NCBI GenBank assembly: GCA_041725895.1
Contig: JBGRQA010000005.1
Span: forward strand, 1 to 64,000
Reading direction: 5' to 3'
DNA: 64,000 nucleotides
Source of the DNA: JBGRQA01 sp041725895
GTDB lineage: Bacteria > Bacteroidota > Bacteroidia > Bacteroidales > Marinifilaceae
Positions 23,743-33,300 of the stretch are shown one piece after another. Within the stretch, counting starts at the first letter, position 1; each line of letters starts with the position of its first letter. A program made the position numbers and the translations under genes. A model generated the notes under the pieces. The model did no database searches, was not told where the DNA came from, and was given only the letters and a program-made list of their open reading frames with translations.

Positions 23743-25479
23743 CTAATGGGCTCCGTATAGCAATTGATAATCCTTGCTCTTCCCGGCTTGCCACCATTCC
23801 TTTGGGATCACCTTCCAGTTGGAATCACATTGGGGAATCACTACGCCCTGTTGCTCAACCCATTTCATAAGGTAGTATCTTAAGTCCTTCGTTGTGGAGT
23901 GAACAATTCGATTCGTCAATTCTTTTTTAGGGATACCAGCCCCCTGGGTCAAATGGCCTCCACCCCCATTTCCTCGGTATGAGTTTAAAGCAACGCGGTA
24001 GGTTTTGTGCAAATCAAAAACTGTTCCGTCAGTCATTCTTGAAATAACAATACGCTCGCCCTTGCCTCTTTTTACATCTACGGTATAATTCAAGCCGGCA
24101 GCAGCATCAAAATTAAAGAAGGGCTCAACCAGTCGCACTCCTTTTGCCAATTCTTTCATCTTTAATAGATGATCCGATTCCTTTTTCATTTGGTTGAACC
24201 AAAGATCAACTGAATACTCCAGAAAATCTTTCACCTCCTGCCCTGACAATTCCATTGTATAGAGCAAATTCTCGTAACGGTAGAGCTTAAACAAATCGCG
24301 AACCTGCAATTGACCCGCCTTAATCTCCGCATTAAATGACAAAGGTGCTGCAAAGGAAATGTCTGCACCGGTAATTTCCATTTGAATCTGGTGAATCAGA
24401 TCCACAAAAGCCGCATCCCCAAACAGAGCATCTCGTGTAGTTATGGTCCGGGCAAAATTCCCCACATCCCTTGAAACATAACTTTTCACCTCATCAAAAG
24501 CAGATTGAAACTGAACCAAAAAGTCTTCCGAAACAGGAAGATCCTTCACCGGAACCAACTGAGGTTTCAATTCTTTCTTATAGCATTTTTGCTCTGCATC
24601 CCACGAAAGTTCCACTTCCACATCAGCTATTAGCATAGCCGAATTGTTAGGATTTATAACTAAAACATCCTTCCCTTCCGGGTTCTTTTCCCAGATCAGA
24701 TTCGCCTGATGATCATGACCACAAACAATCATATCCAGCCCGGATACCTTTCGGGCGATCAAACGGGAAGCCTGTTCTACAATTTTTCCTTCGGAAGCAA
24801 TTCCATCGCCTACTCCTGAATGGAAAAGCCCAATCACCAGATCGGGATTTTCTTTTTCCCGAATAACCTTCATCCATTTCCGAGCGGAAGCAATCATCGG
24901 TTCAAAATGCATTCCTTCCCAAATATTTTCTGGCAGCCATTGAGGAATTGCAGGAGTAATCATTCCCAATACCGCAATCCGCACCCCTCTCCTTTCAATG
25001 ATGGTATAGGGCTCAAAGTAGGGTGCACCATCCTCATTGCAAACAGCATTGGCCCCCAACCAGGGAAATTCAAACTCTTTTCGAATCTTGTCATACACCG
25101 CATGACCTGGCTCTATATCATGATTCCCCACCGTTCCAGCATCATAACCCATATAGTTCATCACCCGGGAACAGATATGGGCCTCCTCCGTTTTCTCAAA
25201 ATTGTAGTAGTACACCAGGGGTTGTCCTTGCAAAATATCACCATTGTCCAGTAATACAACTTCTTGATCCGGATCTTCCTGCTCTTTCCGAATATAGGAA
25301 AAAGCCTGAGCCAACGACGATTTGGCCTCTTTGTCTTTTACAAAATCATAGGGAAAAATTGCTCCGTGCACGTCTGTAGTAGCTAGCACCTTCAGTTTCA
25401 TCTTCAATGGCTTCTTCTCCGTGCAAGCCGAAAATAGTAGAAGCAGCAACGAAAAAACCAATAAAATCTTCTTACTCAT
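23743..25479 (-). CDS. 5'-nucleotidase/2',3'-cyclic phosphodiesterase-like lipoprotein
   Basis: A 578-residue calcineurin-like phosphoesterase with a 5'-nucleotidase C-terminal domain, acting in the periplasm or on the cell surface to dephosphorylate nucleotides. It has a lipoprotein signal (MSKKILLVFSLLLLLFSAC, Cys19). Metal-site motifs are TTDVHGAI, LDNGDILQG, GNHDIEPG and the VCGHDHQ group. The second domain contains LSGQEVKDFLEYS and YRGNGGGGHL, typical of substrate-binding parts. I start at the ATG at 25479-25477; an upstream in-frame codon would bury the signal peptide. It lies after the patatin gene on the same strand but has its own -7-like box. Confidence 0.85.
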   Translation of the reverse strand: MSKKILLVFSLLLLLFSACTEKKPLKMKLKVLATTDVHGAIFPYDFVKDKEAKSSLAQAFSYIRKEQEDPDQEVVLLDNGDILQGQPLVYYYNFEKTEEAHICSRVMNYMGYDAGTVGNHDIEPGHAVYDKIRKEFEFPWLGANAVCNEDGAPYFEPYTIIERRGVRIAVLGMITPAIPQWLPENIWEGMHFEPMIASARKWMKVIREKENPDLVIGLFHSGVGDGIASEGKIVEQASRLIARKVSGLDMIVCGHDHQANLIWEKNPEGKDVLVINPNNSAMLIADVEVELSWDAEQKCYKKELKPQLVPVKDLPVSEDFLVQFQSAFDEVKSYVSRDVGNFARTITTRDALFGDAAFVDLIHQIQMEITGADISFAAPLSFNAEIKAGQLQVRDLFKLYRYENLLYTMELSGQEVKDFLEYSVDLWFNQMKKESDHLLKMKELAKGVRLVEPFFNFDAAAGLNYTVDVKRGKGERIVISRMTDGTVFDLHKTYRVALNSYRGNGGGGHLTQGAGIPKKELTNRIVHSTTKDLRYYLMKWVEQQGVVIPQCDSNWKVIPKEWWQAGKSKDYQLLYGAH

Positions 25480-25500
25480 GTTAATGTGTTTGGTATGAAA

Positions 25501-25528
25501 AATCCTTTCTTTCAAGAAAAAAAGGATT
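25501..25528 (-). terminator. Hairpin between patatin gene and nucleotidase gene
   Basis: AATCCTTT at 25501-25508 and AAAGGATT at 25521-25528 form an 8-bp stem, and minus-strand Ts follow. It could end the patatin transcript; it overlaps the region where the next gene's promoter would act. Confidence 0.45.
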
Positions 25529-25529
25529 G

Positions 25530-25537
25530 CAAATTTA
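25530..25537 (-). promoter_or_regulatory. Candidate -7 element of the nucleotidase gene
   Basis: Minus-strand TAAATTTG fits TAnnTTTG, about 50 nt before the ATG at 25479. Confidence 0.4.
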
Positions 25538-25554
25538 ACTTTTGTCTATGAAAG

Positions 25555-26427
25555 TCAAAAGTATTCATACTTTTCATGATAAGCTTTTTCAAAGGCTTTC
25601 CGCCCCACCTCAATTAATTCATCGGAACGATAGAAATCAAAAGTACTGGCTTCTTTTCTGGATACCGACACCACCAAATCAGGCTGGTATTTTTCGATCG
25701 TCATAGAACACAACCGAATTTGAGCTATTTCGAAGGATTTACTGATCATCTCAAAATATCCAAGACGGGCTTTGGCCTCTTTGGTTACGGATACTTCTCG
25801 TCCCCACTTCCTCTTCCATTGCTGTAGTAAACCTTCAGAAACCGTTTCATCCTGATTGGGATGAACAATCGTTTTCGGAATTCGTGCATTGAGATTCACC
25901 ACCACCAGCAGATCCTCTTCGTTTCTTTTAACATGCTCAATGGGCAAAGGGTTGATCACTCCTCCATCCACCAAATCCCAACCATTAATACGATAGGGTT
26001 GCACAACCGAGGGCAGAGCAATGGATGCCCGCAATGCGTCAAACAAGCTCCCCTTACGAAAGATCACCTCTTTGTTCTGCGCCATATCGGTAGCAACCGC
26101 GACAAAAGGAATGGGAAGCTCCTCAATTTTCTGATCCCAGGCAAACTCTCGCATTTCCTGGAAAACTCGATCCCCCTTCACAAAGCCCTGGCTGCTAAGC
26201 GTAAAATCCATCAAACGAAACACATCCAAGCGATCCAAACCACAAACCCATTTCTTGAATCTGGGAAGACCACCCTGTGCGAATATTCCTCCCACAACGG
26301 CACCGATAGAAGAACCTGCGATAGAGCTAATGGTATAACCACGCTCGAGGAGCTGTTCAATTACTCCTATATGGGCCATTCCTCTGGCTCCACCACTTGA
26401 AAGAACCAATGCTACCTTTTTGCTCAT
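25555..26427 (-). CDS. Patatin-like phospholipase
   Basis: A 290-residue patatin-fold acyl hydrolase with a Ser-Asp dyad. The oxyanion loop is SGGARGMAHIG (residues 11-21), the nucleophile motif GSSIG places Ser40, and the aspartate is Asp154 in VDGGVINPLP. No signal peptide or barrel domain is present, so it is a cytoplasmic single-domain member similar to the RssA/YchK group rather than a secreted PlpD type. The ATG at 26427 gives MSKKVALVLSSGG. Substrate lipid is unknown. Confidence 0.9.
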   Translation of the reverse strand: MSKKVALVLSSGGARGMAHIGVIEQLLERGYTISSIAGSSIGAVVGGIFAQGGLPRFKKWVCGLDRLDVFRLMDFTLSSQGFVKGDRVFQEMREFAWDQKIEELPIPFVAVATDMAQNKEVIFRKGSLFDALRASIALPSVVQPYRINGWDLVDGGVINPLPIEHVKRNEEDLLVVVNLNARIPKTIVHPNQDETVSEGLLQQWKRKWGREVSVTKEAKARLGYFEMISKSFEIAQIRLCSMTIEKYQPDLVVSVSRKEASTFDFYRSDELIEVGRKAFEKAYHEKYEYF

Positions 26428-26488
26428 GGACGAATATTTTTAGGGCATGATGCTGCTTCCAATAAGTTAATCAAATTCAAACACTCCT

Positions 26489-26528
26489 CAAAAAAAACAT
26501 AGGGAGAACCTACTGGATTCTCCCTATG
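26489..26528 (-). terminator. Intrinsic terminator of the Spy/CpxP-like gene
   Basis: CATAGGGAGAA (26498-26508) pairs with TTCTCCCTATG (26518-26528); on the minus strand a T-run follows. Confidence 0.85.
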
Positions 26529-26547
26529 AAATATCGCGTTTTAAAAT

Positions 26548-27423
26548 TTACCTGTATCTTCTACCGAAATGATGTACTCTTTCATTTCCCTTTCTATGAC
26601 CTCGTGCATTCCAGAGAGCTCTTTGATCTTCTGTAAGAATTTTCTGAACCTCTAGTTGATGATTCACTTTCTGTTTCATTAGTTGGTTCTGCAAATCAGA
26701 CATCGCTTCAACATTTGCCATTAAGAGCTTTTTACTGGTCTTTTCCGCAGATAGCAAACTGTGCTGCTTTGCCTTCAATTCCCGCATTTTATTCTGCATT
26801 GGTTGCACCTCCCTCAAATGAGCAATACGCAATTCCTTCATCTCTTCCTTCTGGTTCGCGGTAAGTTTTAGCATCCCATTGCACCCTTTGGCTTCTCCAC
26901 AATGCAAATTCATTCTCTTGCCTTTTTGACCAACCCCTTTTCCTTTCTTCCCATGCATTCTTTGCCCATGACACTTACCTCTCTCCTGTGCCATTTTCCC
27001 ATGCCCTTCACGACCAAAATGCCCAAAAGACCTACTGGAACGCAACAATTTCTGTTCATCGGTCAGAAAGGAATTTATTTCAATCTGCATATCCACTTTT
27101 CTTTTCATCAATTCCTCTTTCTTGGCCGACATTCTATCCACATTCGATAAAATTGTTTTTCGATCGGGATTGGAAACGGTCATTAAGCTTCGTTGATGCA
27201 CTCTTAATTCCGCCAATTCATTCCGAAGTTCCTGGGTCTCCTTCAGAAACTTAACCCGAACCGTTTTCATCTGCTCCCGTTGATTTTCCGTAAGATTCAT
27301 GCATTGGTTTCCATAGCCTCTTTTTTGTCTCCCGGGATAATCCTCAACCTGAGTAAAACTACAAAGCATAAGTAAACCTCCTGCCAAACCTAAAACCATC
27401 ATTCTGTTTTTCAAAGTCTTCAT
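26548..27423 (-). CDS. Tandem Spy/CpxP-like periplasmic protein
   Basis: A 291-residue exported protein with signal peptide (residues 1-24) and two copies of a Spy/CpxP-like helical module. Each opens with LTxNQ(R/K)E(Q/E)M (NLTENQREQM near 43; LTANQKEEM near 186) and closes with LTDEQK or LTEDQRALW. Spy and CpxP are periplasmic chaperones/stress sensors induced by envelope damage. The modules are joined by about 55 residues rich in Gly, His, Lys, Met and Cys (GKCHGQRMHGKKGKG, LHCGEAKGCNGM), a likely metal-binding or disordered linker. The tail is also His/Arg-rich. No CpxRA pair is adjacent. Confidence 0.75.
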   Translation of the reverse strand: MKTLKNRMMVLGLAGGLLMLCSFTQVEDYPGRQKRGYGNQCMNLTENQREQMKTVRVKFLKETQELRNELAELRVHQRSLMTVSNPDRKTILSNVDRMSAKKEELMKRKVDMQIEINSFLTDEQKLLRSSRSFGHFGREGHGKMAQERGKCHGQRMHGKKGKGVGQKGKRMNLHCGEAKGCNGMLKLTANQKEEMKELRIAHLREVQPMQNKMRELKAKQHSLLSAEKTSKKLLMANVEAMSDLQNQLMKQKVNHQLEVQKILTEDQRALWNARGHRKGNERVHHFGRRYR

Positions 27424-27717
27424 AATATATTGTTTTAAATTGTTTTGATCTGTTTATTATTTTCTCATTTAAGTTCTCCCGATGGTTTTCGGGAGGAACT
27501 AACCATTCGCAAACAGTCATTACCATCGGTGAGCTTACAGGCTCGATTGTGTGTCTATGGAATAACTATTGACTCATGGACATTTCACCTACTTAGATGG
27601 AAAACAACACTTGAGGTTTAATGGAGATCAAAATTTAGATGTAAAAAAAAACGAATGGATACAAAAAAAGGGCATTCCATTCTTCATGAAATGCCCTTCC
27701 TATATCGGTGTCAACTT
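27424..27717. other. Intergenic region upstream of the Spy/CpxP-like gene
   Basis: About 295 nt. It contains the S41-protease terminator (27663-27698) and an imperfect GTTCTCCCGA/TCGGGAGGAAC stem near 27471-27497 without a T-run, which could be a regulatory hairpin in the Spy-like gene leader. Confidence 0.45.
27663..27698 (-). terminator. Intrinsic terminator of the S41 protease gene
   Basis: AAGGGCATT (27669-27677) pairs with AATGCCCTT (27690-27698); the minus strand continues into a T-run. It lies 20 nt past the stop. Confidence 0.85.
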
Positions 27718-29319
27718 TTACTGCATCAATGTATAGGCCTTTTCAAGCGTACTATCCAAATCCCGGATAATGGGGAAATACCCATCGTCATCAATCAAAT
27801 CACGAGCAATGTAAGCCATTAGTTGAGTTTGTATAATTTTTCTGGAATCACGAAGCCCCTTATCATCGCGTTTAATACCTTCTTTTTGAGCATAAGAAAT
27901 CAGCTGTCCCAAAATATTCACCTCATTCAAATACTTCACAATTGCCTTGTGATCCTTCAAATTAGCAAGCTCCTTGCGATGATTGTCAACGTAAGTAAAA
28001 GCAAACTGATAGATTAAACTTTTTCGACGAAGCTTCTCCAGGTATTTGGAGTAACCCGAAGTATCGGCAGGAACAAATATATCTGGCATGATTCCACCGC
28101 CACCATAAACAATCTTTCCTCCGGGAGTTACAAATTTTAGAGAATCATTAAAATGGATACTATCGGCCTGGGAAAATTCTCCGTGCATAAAGCGAGTATT
28201 CAAATCATTGTAGTAATCGTCTTTGCCATTGCTGTATGATTTCTGAATACACCGGCCGGTAGGGGTATAGTAACGAGCAACCGTCAACCTTAGAGCAGAA
28301 CCATCAGGCAAAAGACGCTGTTCCTGTACCAATCCCTTTCCAAATGAACGACGACCTATGATCTGTCCCCTGTCGTTGTCCTGAATGGCTCCGGCAAAAA
28401 TTTCACTTGCCGAAGCAGATCCCTCATCAATCAGAATGGAGATAGGCAACTCTTTACAAGCCCCTTTTCCATTGGACATATAATCTGTTTTGGGTTGGGA
28501 TTTCCCTTGAGTATAGACAATCATTTTCCGTTCAGGCAAAAATTCATTGATCATTTGAGTGGCTTCGGAAAGAAATCCCCCCTGATTCCCTCTCAAATCA
28601 ATAATTAACTTCTGCAAACCTTGTTGCTTCAGTTTATCCAACCCCTTAGAAAACTCATAGAAAGTAGTAGCAGCAAATCTGTTAACTTTTATATACCCTA
28701 CACGATCATCAAGCATATAGGCAACATCTACACTAGGCATAGGAATTTGGCCGCGAACAATATTAAAATGCATCAAATCCTTCACTCCCTTTCGGGCGAT
28801 GCTTACTTTCACCGGCGAACCACTCGGTCCTTTGAGTCGTTTCATTATGTCGGTGTCCTTCATCTTTACTCCAGCAATCAGAGAATCGTCTACCGAAACA
28901 ATACGGTCTCCTGCAATAATGCCGGCTCTTTCAGAAGGTCCTCCCGGAATTACCCGCACAACAGCAACGGTATCCTGAAATTTTATGAACTGAACACCAA
29001 TTCCACCAAAATTCCCTTGTAAATCATCATTTACTTTTTGAAGATCCTTAGCTGGAATATAAACAGTATGAGGGTCCAAATCCTTAAGAATAGCAGGAAT
29101 CGCCTCTTCTACCAACCGATTTTTGGAGACAGTATCCACATAATCCTCATCAATCATGTCCAAAACTGTTTCCAGTTTGTTGGGTTGGTTTACAACAAAC
29201 AACCCCTTATCCACCTTTGTTCCACCCTGAAACAGAGAATTCAAAAACATCCCCAAAACCACAGCCAGGGCTAAGAGGACGGGAAAATAAACTGATTTTT
29301 TTTGATTATTGTTACTCAT
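27718..29319 (-). CDS. S41 family C-terminal processing peptidase
   Basis: A 533-residue periplasmic protease of the CtpA/Prc family. An N-terminal membrane anchor (residues 12-30) precedes a PDZ domain (about 95-180, IPGGPSERAGIIAGDRIVSV) and the peptidase domain with the Ser in DEGSASASEIFAG and Lys about 25 residues later in RRSFGKGLVQEQ. Long C-terminal helical region to 533. Such enzymes trim C-termini of envelope proteins or degrade tagged ones. Transcribed after the dCMP deaminase with a 51-nt gap, an arrangement I recall from other Bacteroidota. The ATG at 29319 gives MSNNNQKKSVYF. Confidence 0.9.
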   Translation of the reverse strand: MSNNNQKKSVYFPVLLALAVVLGMFLNSLFQGGTKVDKGLFVVNQPNKLETVLDMIDEDYVDTVSKNRLVEEAIPAILKDLDPHTVYIPAKDLQKVNDDLQGNFGGIGVQFIKFQDTVAVVRVIPGGPSERAGIIAGDRIVSVDDSLIAGVKMKDTDIMKRLKGPSGSPVKVSIARKGVKDLMHFNIVRGQIPMPSVDVAYMLDDRVGYIKVNRFAATTFYEFSKGLDKLKQQGLQKLIIDLRGNQGGFLSEATQMINEFLPERKMIVYTQGKSQPKTDYMSNGKGACKELPISILIDEGSASASEIFAGAIQDNDRGQIIGRRSFGKGLVQEQRLLPDGSALRLTVARYYTPTGRCIQKSYSNGKDDYYNDLNTRFMHGEFSQADSIHFNDSLKFVTPGGKIVYGGGGIMPDIFVPADTSGYSKYLEKLRRKSLIYQFAFTYVDNHRKELANLKDHKAIVKYLNEVNILGQLISYAQKEGIKRDDKGLRDSRKIIQTQLMAYIARDLIDDDGYFPIIRDLDSTLEKAYTLMQ

Positions 29320-29370
29320 GAAAACAGGTTGTTTTTTTATTTATGTTATATTATTGATATCCCTCTGACT

Positions 29371-29820
29371 TTATTCTGCAACATCAAGATACTTCACCTC
29401 TATTCCTGCTCTTTCCAATAATTCCATTCCGTCGGTACTGTGATAAGGTTCCGAATAAACAACTCTGGAAATACCAGCCTGAATAATTAACTTCGAACAT
29501 TCTATGCAAGGGGAAGCGGTAACGTAAAGAGTTGCACCATCGCTACTGTTACTCGATTTGGCAACTTTTGTAATTGCATTGGCCTCTGCATGTAGTACGT
29601 AAGGTTTGGTTTTAAAGTTTTCATCCTCACAAACATTCTCAAAACCAGAAGGAGTACCATTGTAGCCATCCGAAATAATCATTTTATCCTTTACCAGGAT
29701 TGCTCCAACCTGACGACGCTTGCAATAGGAGTTTTCTGCCCAAATGCGCGCCATTCTCAAATAGCGAATATCAAGTTTTTCTTGCTTCTCAAGAATTTCT
29801 GCATTATTCGTTTCGATCAT
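29371..29820 (-). CDS. Deoxycytidylate (dCMP) deaminase
   Basis: A 149-residue zinc-dependent cytidine-deaminase-fold enzyme that converts dCMP to dUMP for dTMP synthesis. His77 and Glu79 in HAEAN and Cys105 and Cys108 in PCIEC are the zinc and catalytic residues. YNGTPSGFENVCED is the typical dCMP-deaminase loop. Length is normal for the ComE-like bacterial form. Start ATG at 29820. A candidate -7 box lies 31 nt upstream. The S41 protease gene follows in the same direction. Confidence 0.92.
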   Translation of the reverse strand: MIETNNAEILEKQEKLDIRYLRMARIWAENSYCKRRQVGAILVKDKMIISDGYNGTPSGFENVCEDENFKTKPYVLHAEANAITKVAKSSNSSDGATLYVTASPCIECSKLIIQAGISRVVYSEPYHSTDGMELLERAGIEVKYLDVAE

Positions 29821-30338
29821 TCTTATTGTATGATTTTAATTGACTTTTAACAAATGTAGCAAAAATTATTCAGGCATAGACAAGAACAACCAAAAGCAGT
29901 TATTCAATACTTTAGATTCATTTACTGATAAAATTTATTACTTTATCATCAAATTTAGCAACTTAGTCAAATTTCATCCGTAAGCCTAAACATAAATGTA
30001 ATTAACTAAACGGAAATCTATTGTATGAGTAAAACTTTACACAAGCATCAAAACCAAGTCACAACTTCACCTGTTCATCTTGTTTCTAACAACACGGACC
30101 CTCAACTTCTTACCCTCATCTATCTCCTTACTGCAACATAAATTCATTTTAATTCTCTAATCAAAATACTATGAAACAACACTTGGGGTTTAACGTTTTT
30201 TAACCTTTTTTGGGATGTTCGGAACAAACTTTCTCAATTTCTGAAGGTGTAATTAGAGGTCTCATAATTCCATCTGTGTGATGACACAACCACAAGGACA
30301 CACCTATATAGAGATGAAATTCACATAAGCTTTCTATT
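29821..30338. other. Divergent intergenic region before the giant Ig-like protein gene
   Basis: About 520 nt. One candidate -7 box serves the dCMP deaminase (29851-29858). An 11-codon frame at 30171 (ATG to TAA) has no support as a gene. I find no convincing promoter for the giant gene. Confidence 0.45.
29851..29858 (-). promoter_or_regulatory. Candidate -7 element of the dCMP deaminase gene
   Basis: Minus-strand TACATTTG fits TAnnTTTG, 31 nt from the start codon. Confidence 0.4.
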
Positions 30339-33300
30339 ATGGACTGTAAGAAACTGCTTTTTAAAATTATACTACTCTGGGGAATAACAACTTTGGCCTC
30401 CTCACTAACTGCAAAAGCTGCTATTGATCCAAATCTTCACGTTTGGCCAAGTTATTCGAAAATCTGCACCGACGAATCGATTGTAGTTTATATCGATGCT
30501 AGTGAAGTTGGTGTTGATTATGAATTGTTTGATATCACATCCGGCACTCCAATATCTGCCTCAGATAAAGTTCCGGGCAATGGAGGACGAATTCAAATCG
30601 CCCCTTCGACTGTTTTTACTGAAGGAACCTATATTTTTCAGGTAACTGCAACCAAACTTCCGGAACAGGCAAACCTGACCGAGACAGTTTCGATTACTGT
30701 TTCCACTCCTCCAAATTTAGGCTTAACTGTAGATGCAGATGATTATGATATTTGCGCCAACGAGGAAGTGATAATCACCCTTCACAACAGCGAAAACAAT
30801 GTTAAGTATTATCTCACAGATGGTTCGTTTGAGAGTGATCTTGTCGATGGAAATGGAAACGACATCGAATTCGCTCCCGTTATACCTGAAAACAACACCA
30901 CCTATGTTGTAAAAACGAAAAGTGAAAACTGTGCACTTGAAAAAAACATTGTGGACGACGCCGTAATTAATTTCCACAAACAACCCGACAATACAATTGC
31001 CATAGAGGCAACACCCGGAAGAATTTGTCCCGGAGAGGATGTGAGTATATCAATCGAATCCAGTGAAACAGGGGTAACCTACCAGTTAAACGACGGAACA
31101 AGTGATATCCCTCCTGCCCAAAACGGAACAGGTTTCGCTATTACTTTTGCAACAGTCAACCCTTTAACTACAACCATGTATAGGGTATTGGCACTGGGAG
31201 AACATTGCGAATCTTCAATAGAGCTGAATACCCGTAAAATTGTTCTGGTCAATCCCGCTCCGGACAACACAATGTCCTTTAGTGCCGATCCTGAAACTGT
31301 ATGCTTGGGAGAAAGCACCAAATTAACACTGGCATCCAGCGAAGAGAACATTGATTACCAACTCTACAAAGATGGTGTAAAAGAAGGACCGGTCATACCC
31401 GGGGACGGAAACCCCATCGTATTCCCGGAACAATTTCCCAATGCCCTTACCGTTTATTCTGTAAAAGCCCAAAGTCCTGACTGCGCTGGAGAAACAGACA
31501 TTACTGCCACTGCAACGGTTACCTACTTTGACCTCCCCAACAAAAACATGGCTGTTACACCAACACCTGCAATAATTTGTGAAGGAGAAACCATTAACAT
31601 TTCAATTGAAAGCAGTGAATCCAATGTTAGCTATCAACTCATTAACGGAGACACAGGTGAAGAAATTGGCTCCCCATTAGATGGAAATAACGGTACCATC
31701 AACATAGCGGATGCTCCTTCGAAAGATATTACCTACCAGGTTCGGGCCACCAGAAAAGGATGTTCTACTGCAGTGCTCCTGGATGATGACGCATTCGTAC
31801 AAGTAACCCCTAAACCTGATCTAAACTTAAACCTAAGCATCACTCCTTCCGAAATCTGTGAGGGAGAAACAGCCGTAGTATCCCTGGAAGGGAGCATTAC
31901 GGGTGAAAGCTATCAACTCAAAGAGGATGGACTAGATATTGGCCCCGCTCAAACAGGAAACGGAAACACCCTTAACTTTCCTATTGGAACACCAGTTGCC
32001 AAAAACCACACCTATACCATGGAAGTAACAGGTGCCGACTGCAATGGCCCCTTACCATTAACGAAAACGGCGAATCTTACCGTTCACCCAAAACCAGATT
32101 TGAGCCTCGCCATCGCAATTGTTCCCTTGGAAATATGTGTTGGCGAGGATGCAGAACTCACCATTTCCAATGCAAAAAAGGGATTGGATTATGAACTTCT
32201 GGATATTGATAACAACTCTATAGCCATTCAGTCAGGAAATGATGAAGATCTCAAGTTTTCGATTTCCCCTACCAAAGGGCAAACCTATACCGTAAAAGTA
32301 TTAAGCACCGGCTGTTTTGCTTCCCAGGAACTGGATACACATCCATCCATCACTGTAAACCCGGGTCCGAACCTGGATTTGGAAGTAAACATCGACAAAA
32401 ATCGTTTGTGCGATGGCAAAAATGAAGAAGCCATAATCTCGGTTGAGAATCCTCAAAATGGGCTGGACTACACTCTCAATGATGGCACCTCGGATATCGA
32501 AACCCTAAATAGCACAGGAGTTACACTTAATTTCAACAAAGTAGCTCCCACCAATACTACCACATACACCATCTACACCACAATAACAGGAGCCTGTCAC
32601 GGAAAAGTCCCCCTAAACAACCAGGCTCTTATAACTGTAATTCCTGAACCTGCAGACAACATCGCAGTGAATGTTACCAACCCCCAATTATGTAGAGGTG
32701 AATCCACCCAGATCTCCATACAATCCAGTGAAACAGGTGTTAGTTATCAATTAAATGATGGCTCTAATGATATAGGCACTCCCATTTCCGGCACCGGTGA
32801 CCCAATTTATTTTCCTGAACTTACTCCGATTTTATCTTCAACGTATATTGTAAAGGCTACAAACGATGAATGTAAAACCATGGTTCCCCTTCAGCAAACA
32901 ATTCCCCTTGATATTGGAATTCCCCCGGAAACACTACTACACCCAACGGTTGACAAAGACAGAATCTGTGAAGGAGAAGAAATTATCATTTCACTGACCC
33001 CAACTGACGCCACGGCAACCTACCAACTATTCGAGAACAATAATTTATTGGGGGCTGCCTTACCGGGAAATGGAAAGGACCTAAATTTTCCACCACATAC
33101 CCCTACTCAAAATACAATCTACAAAATTGAAGCATTGGGAGAGAAATGCATAAGCTCAGTTCAGATTCCTTTTTCAGAAGAAGTTGAGGTTCATCATCCA
33201 CCTTTAACCAATCTTACCTTACGTCTCGATCATCCCAGAATTTGTATTGGAGAAGAAGTGAACGTAAGTCTGGAAAAAAGCCAGGATGGTATTTTCTATG

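Noticed and set aside
27599..30195. A 22-nt near-match (AACAACACTTG, then GGTTTAA) at 27601 and 30173
   Set aside because: Two mismatches in 22 nt in a 64-kb window is within chance expectation, and no structure is shared around it.
30171..30203. 11-codon ORF before the giant Ig-like gene, a possible leader peptide
   Set aside because: No regulatory codon bias, hairpin or terminator next to it.
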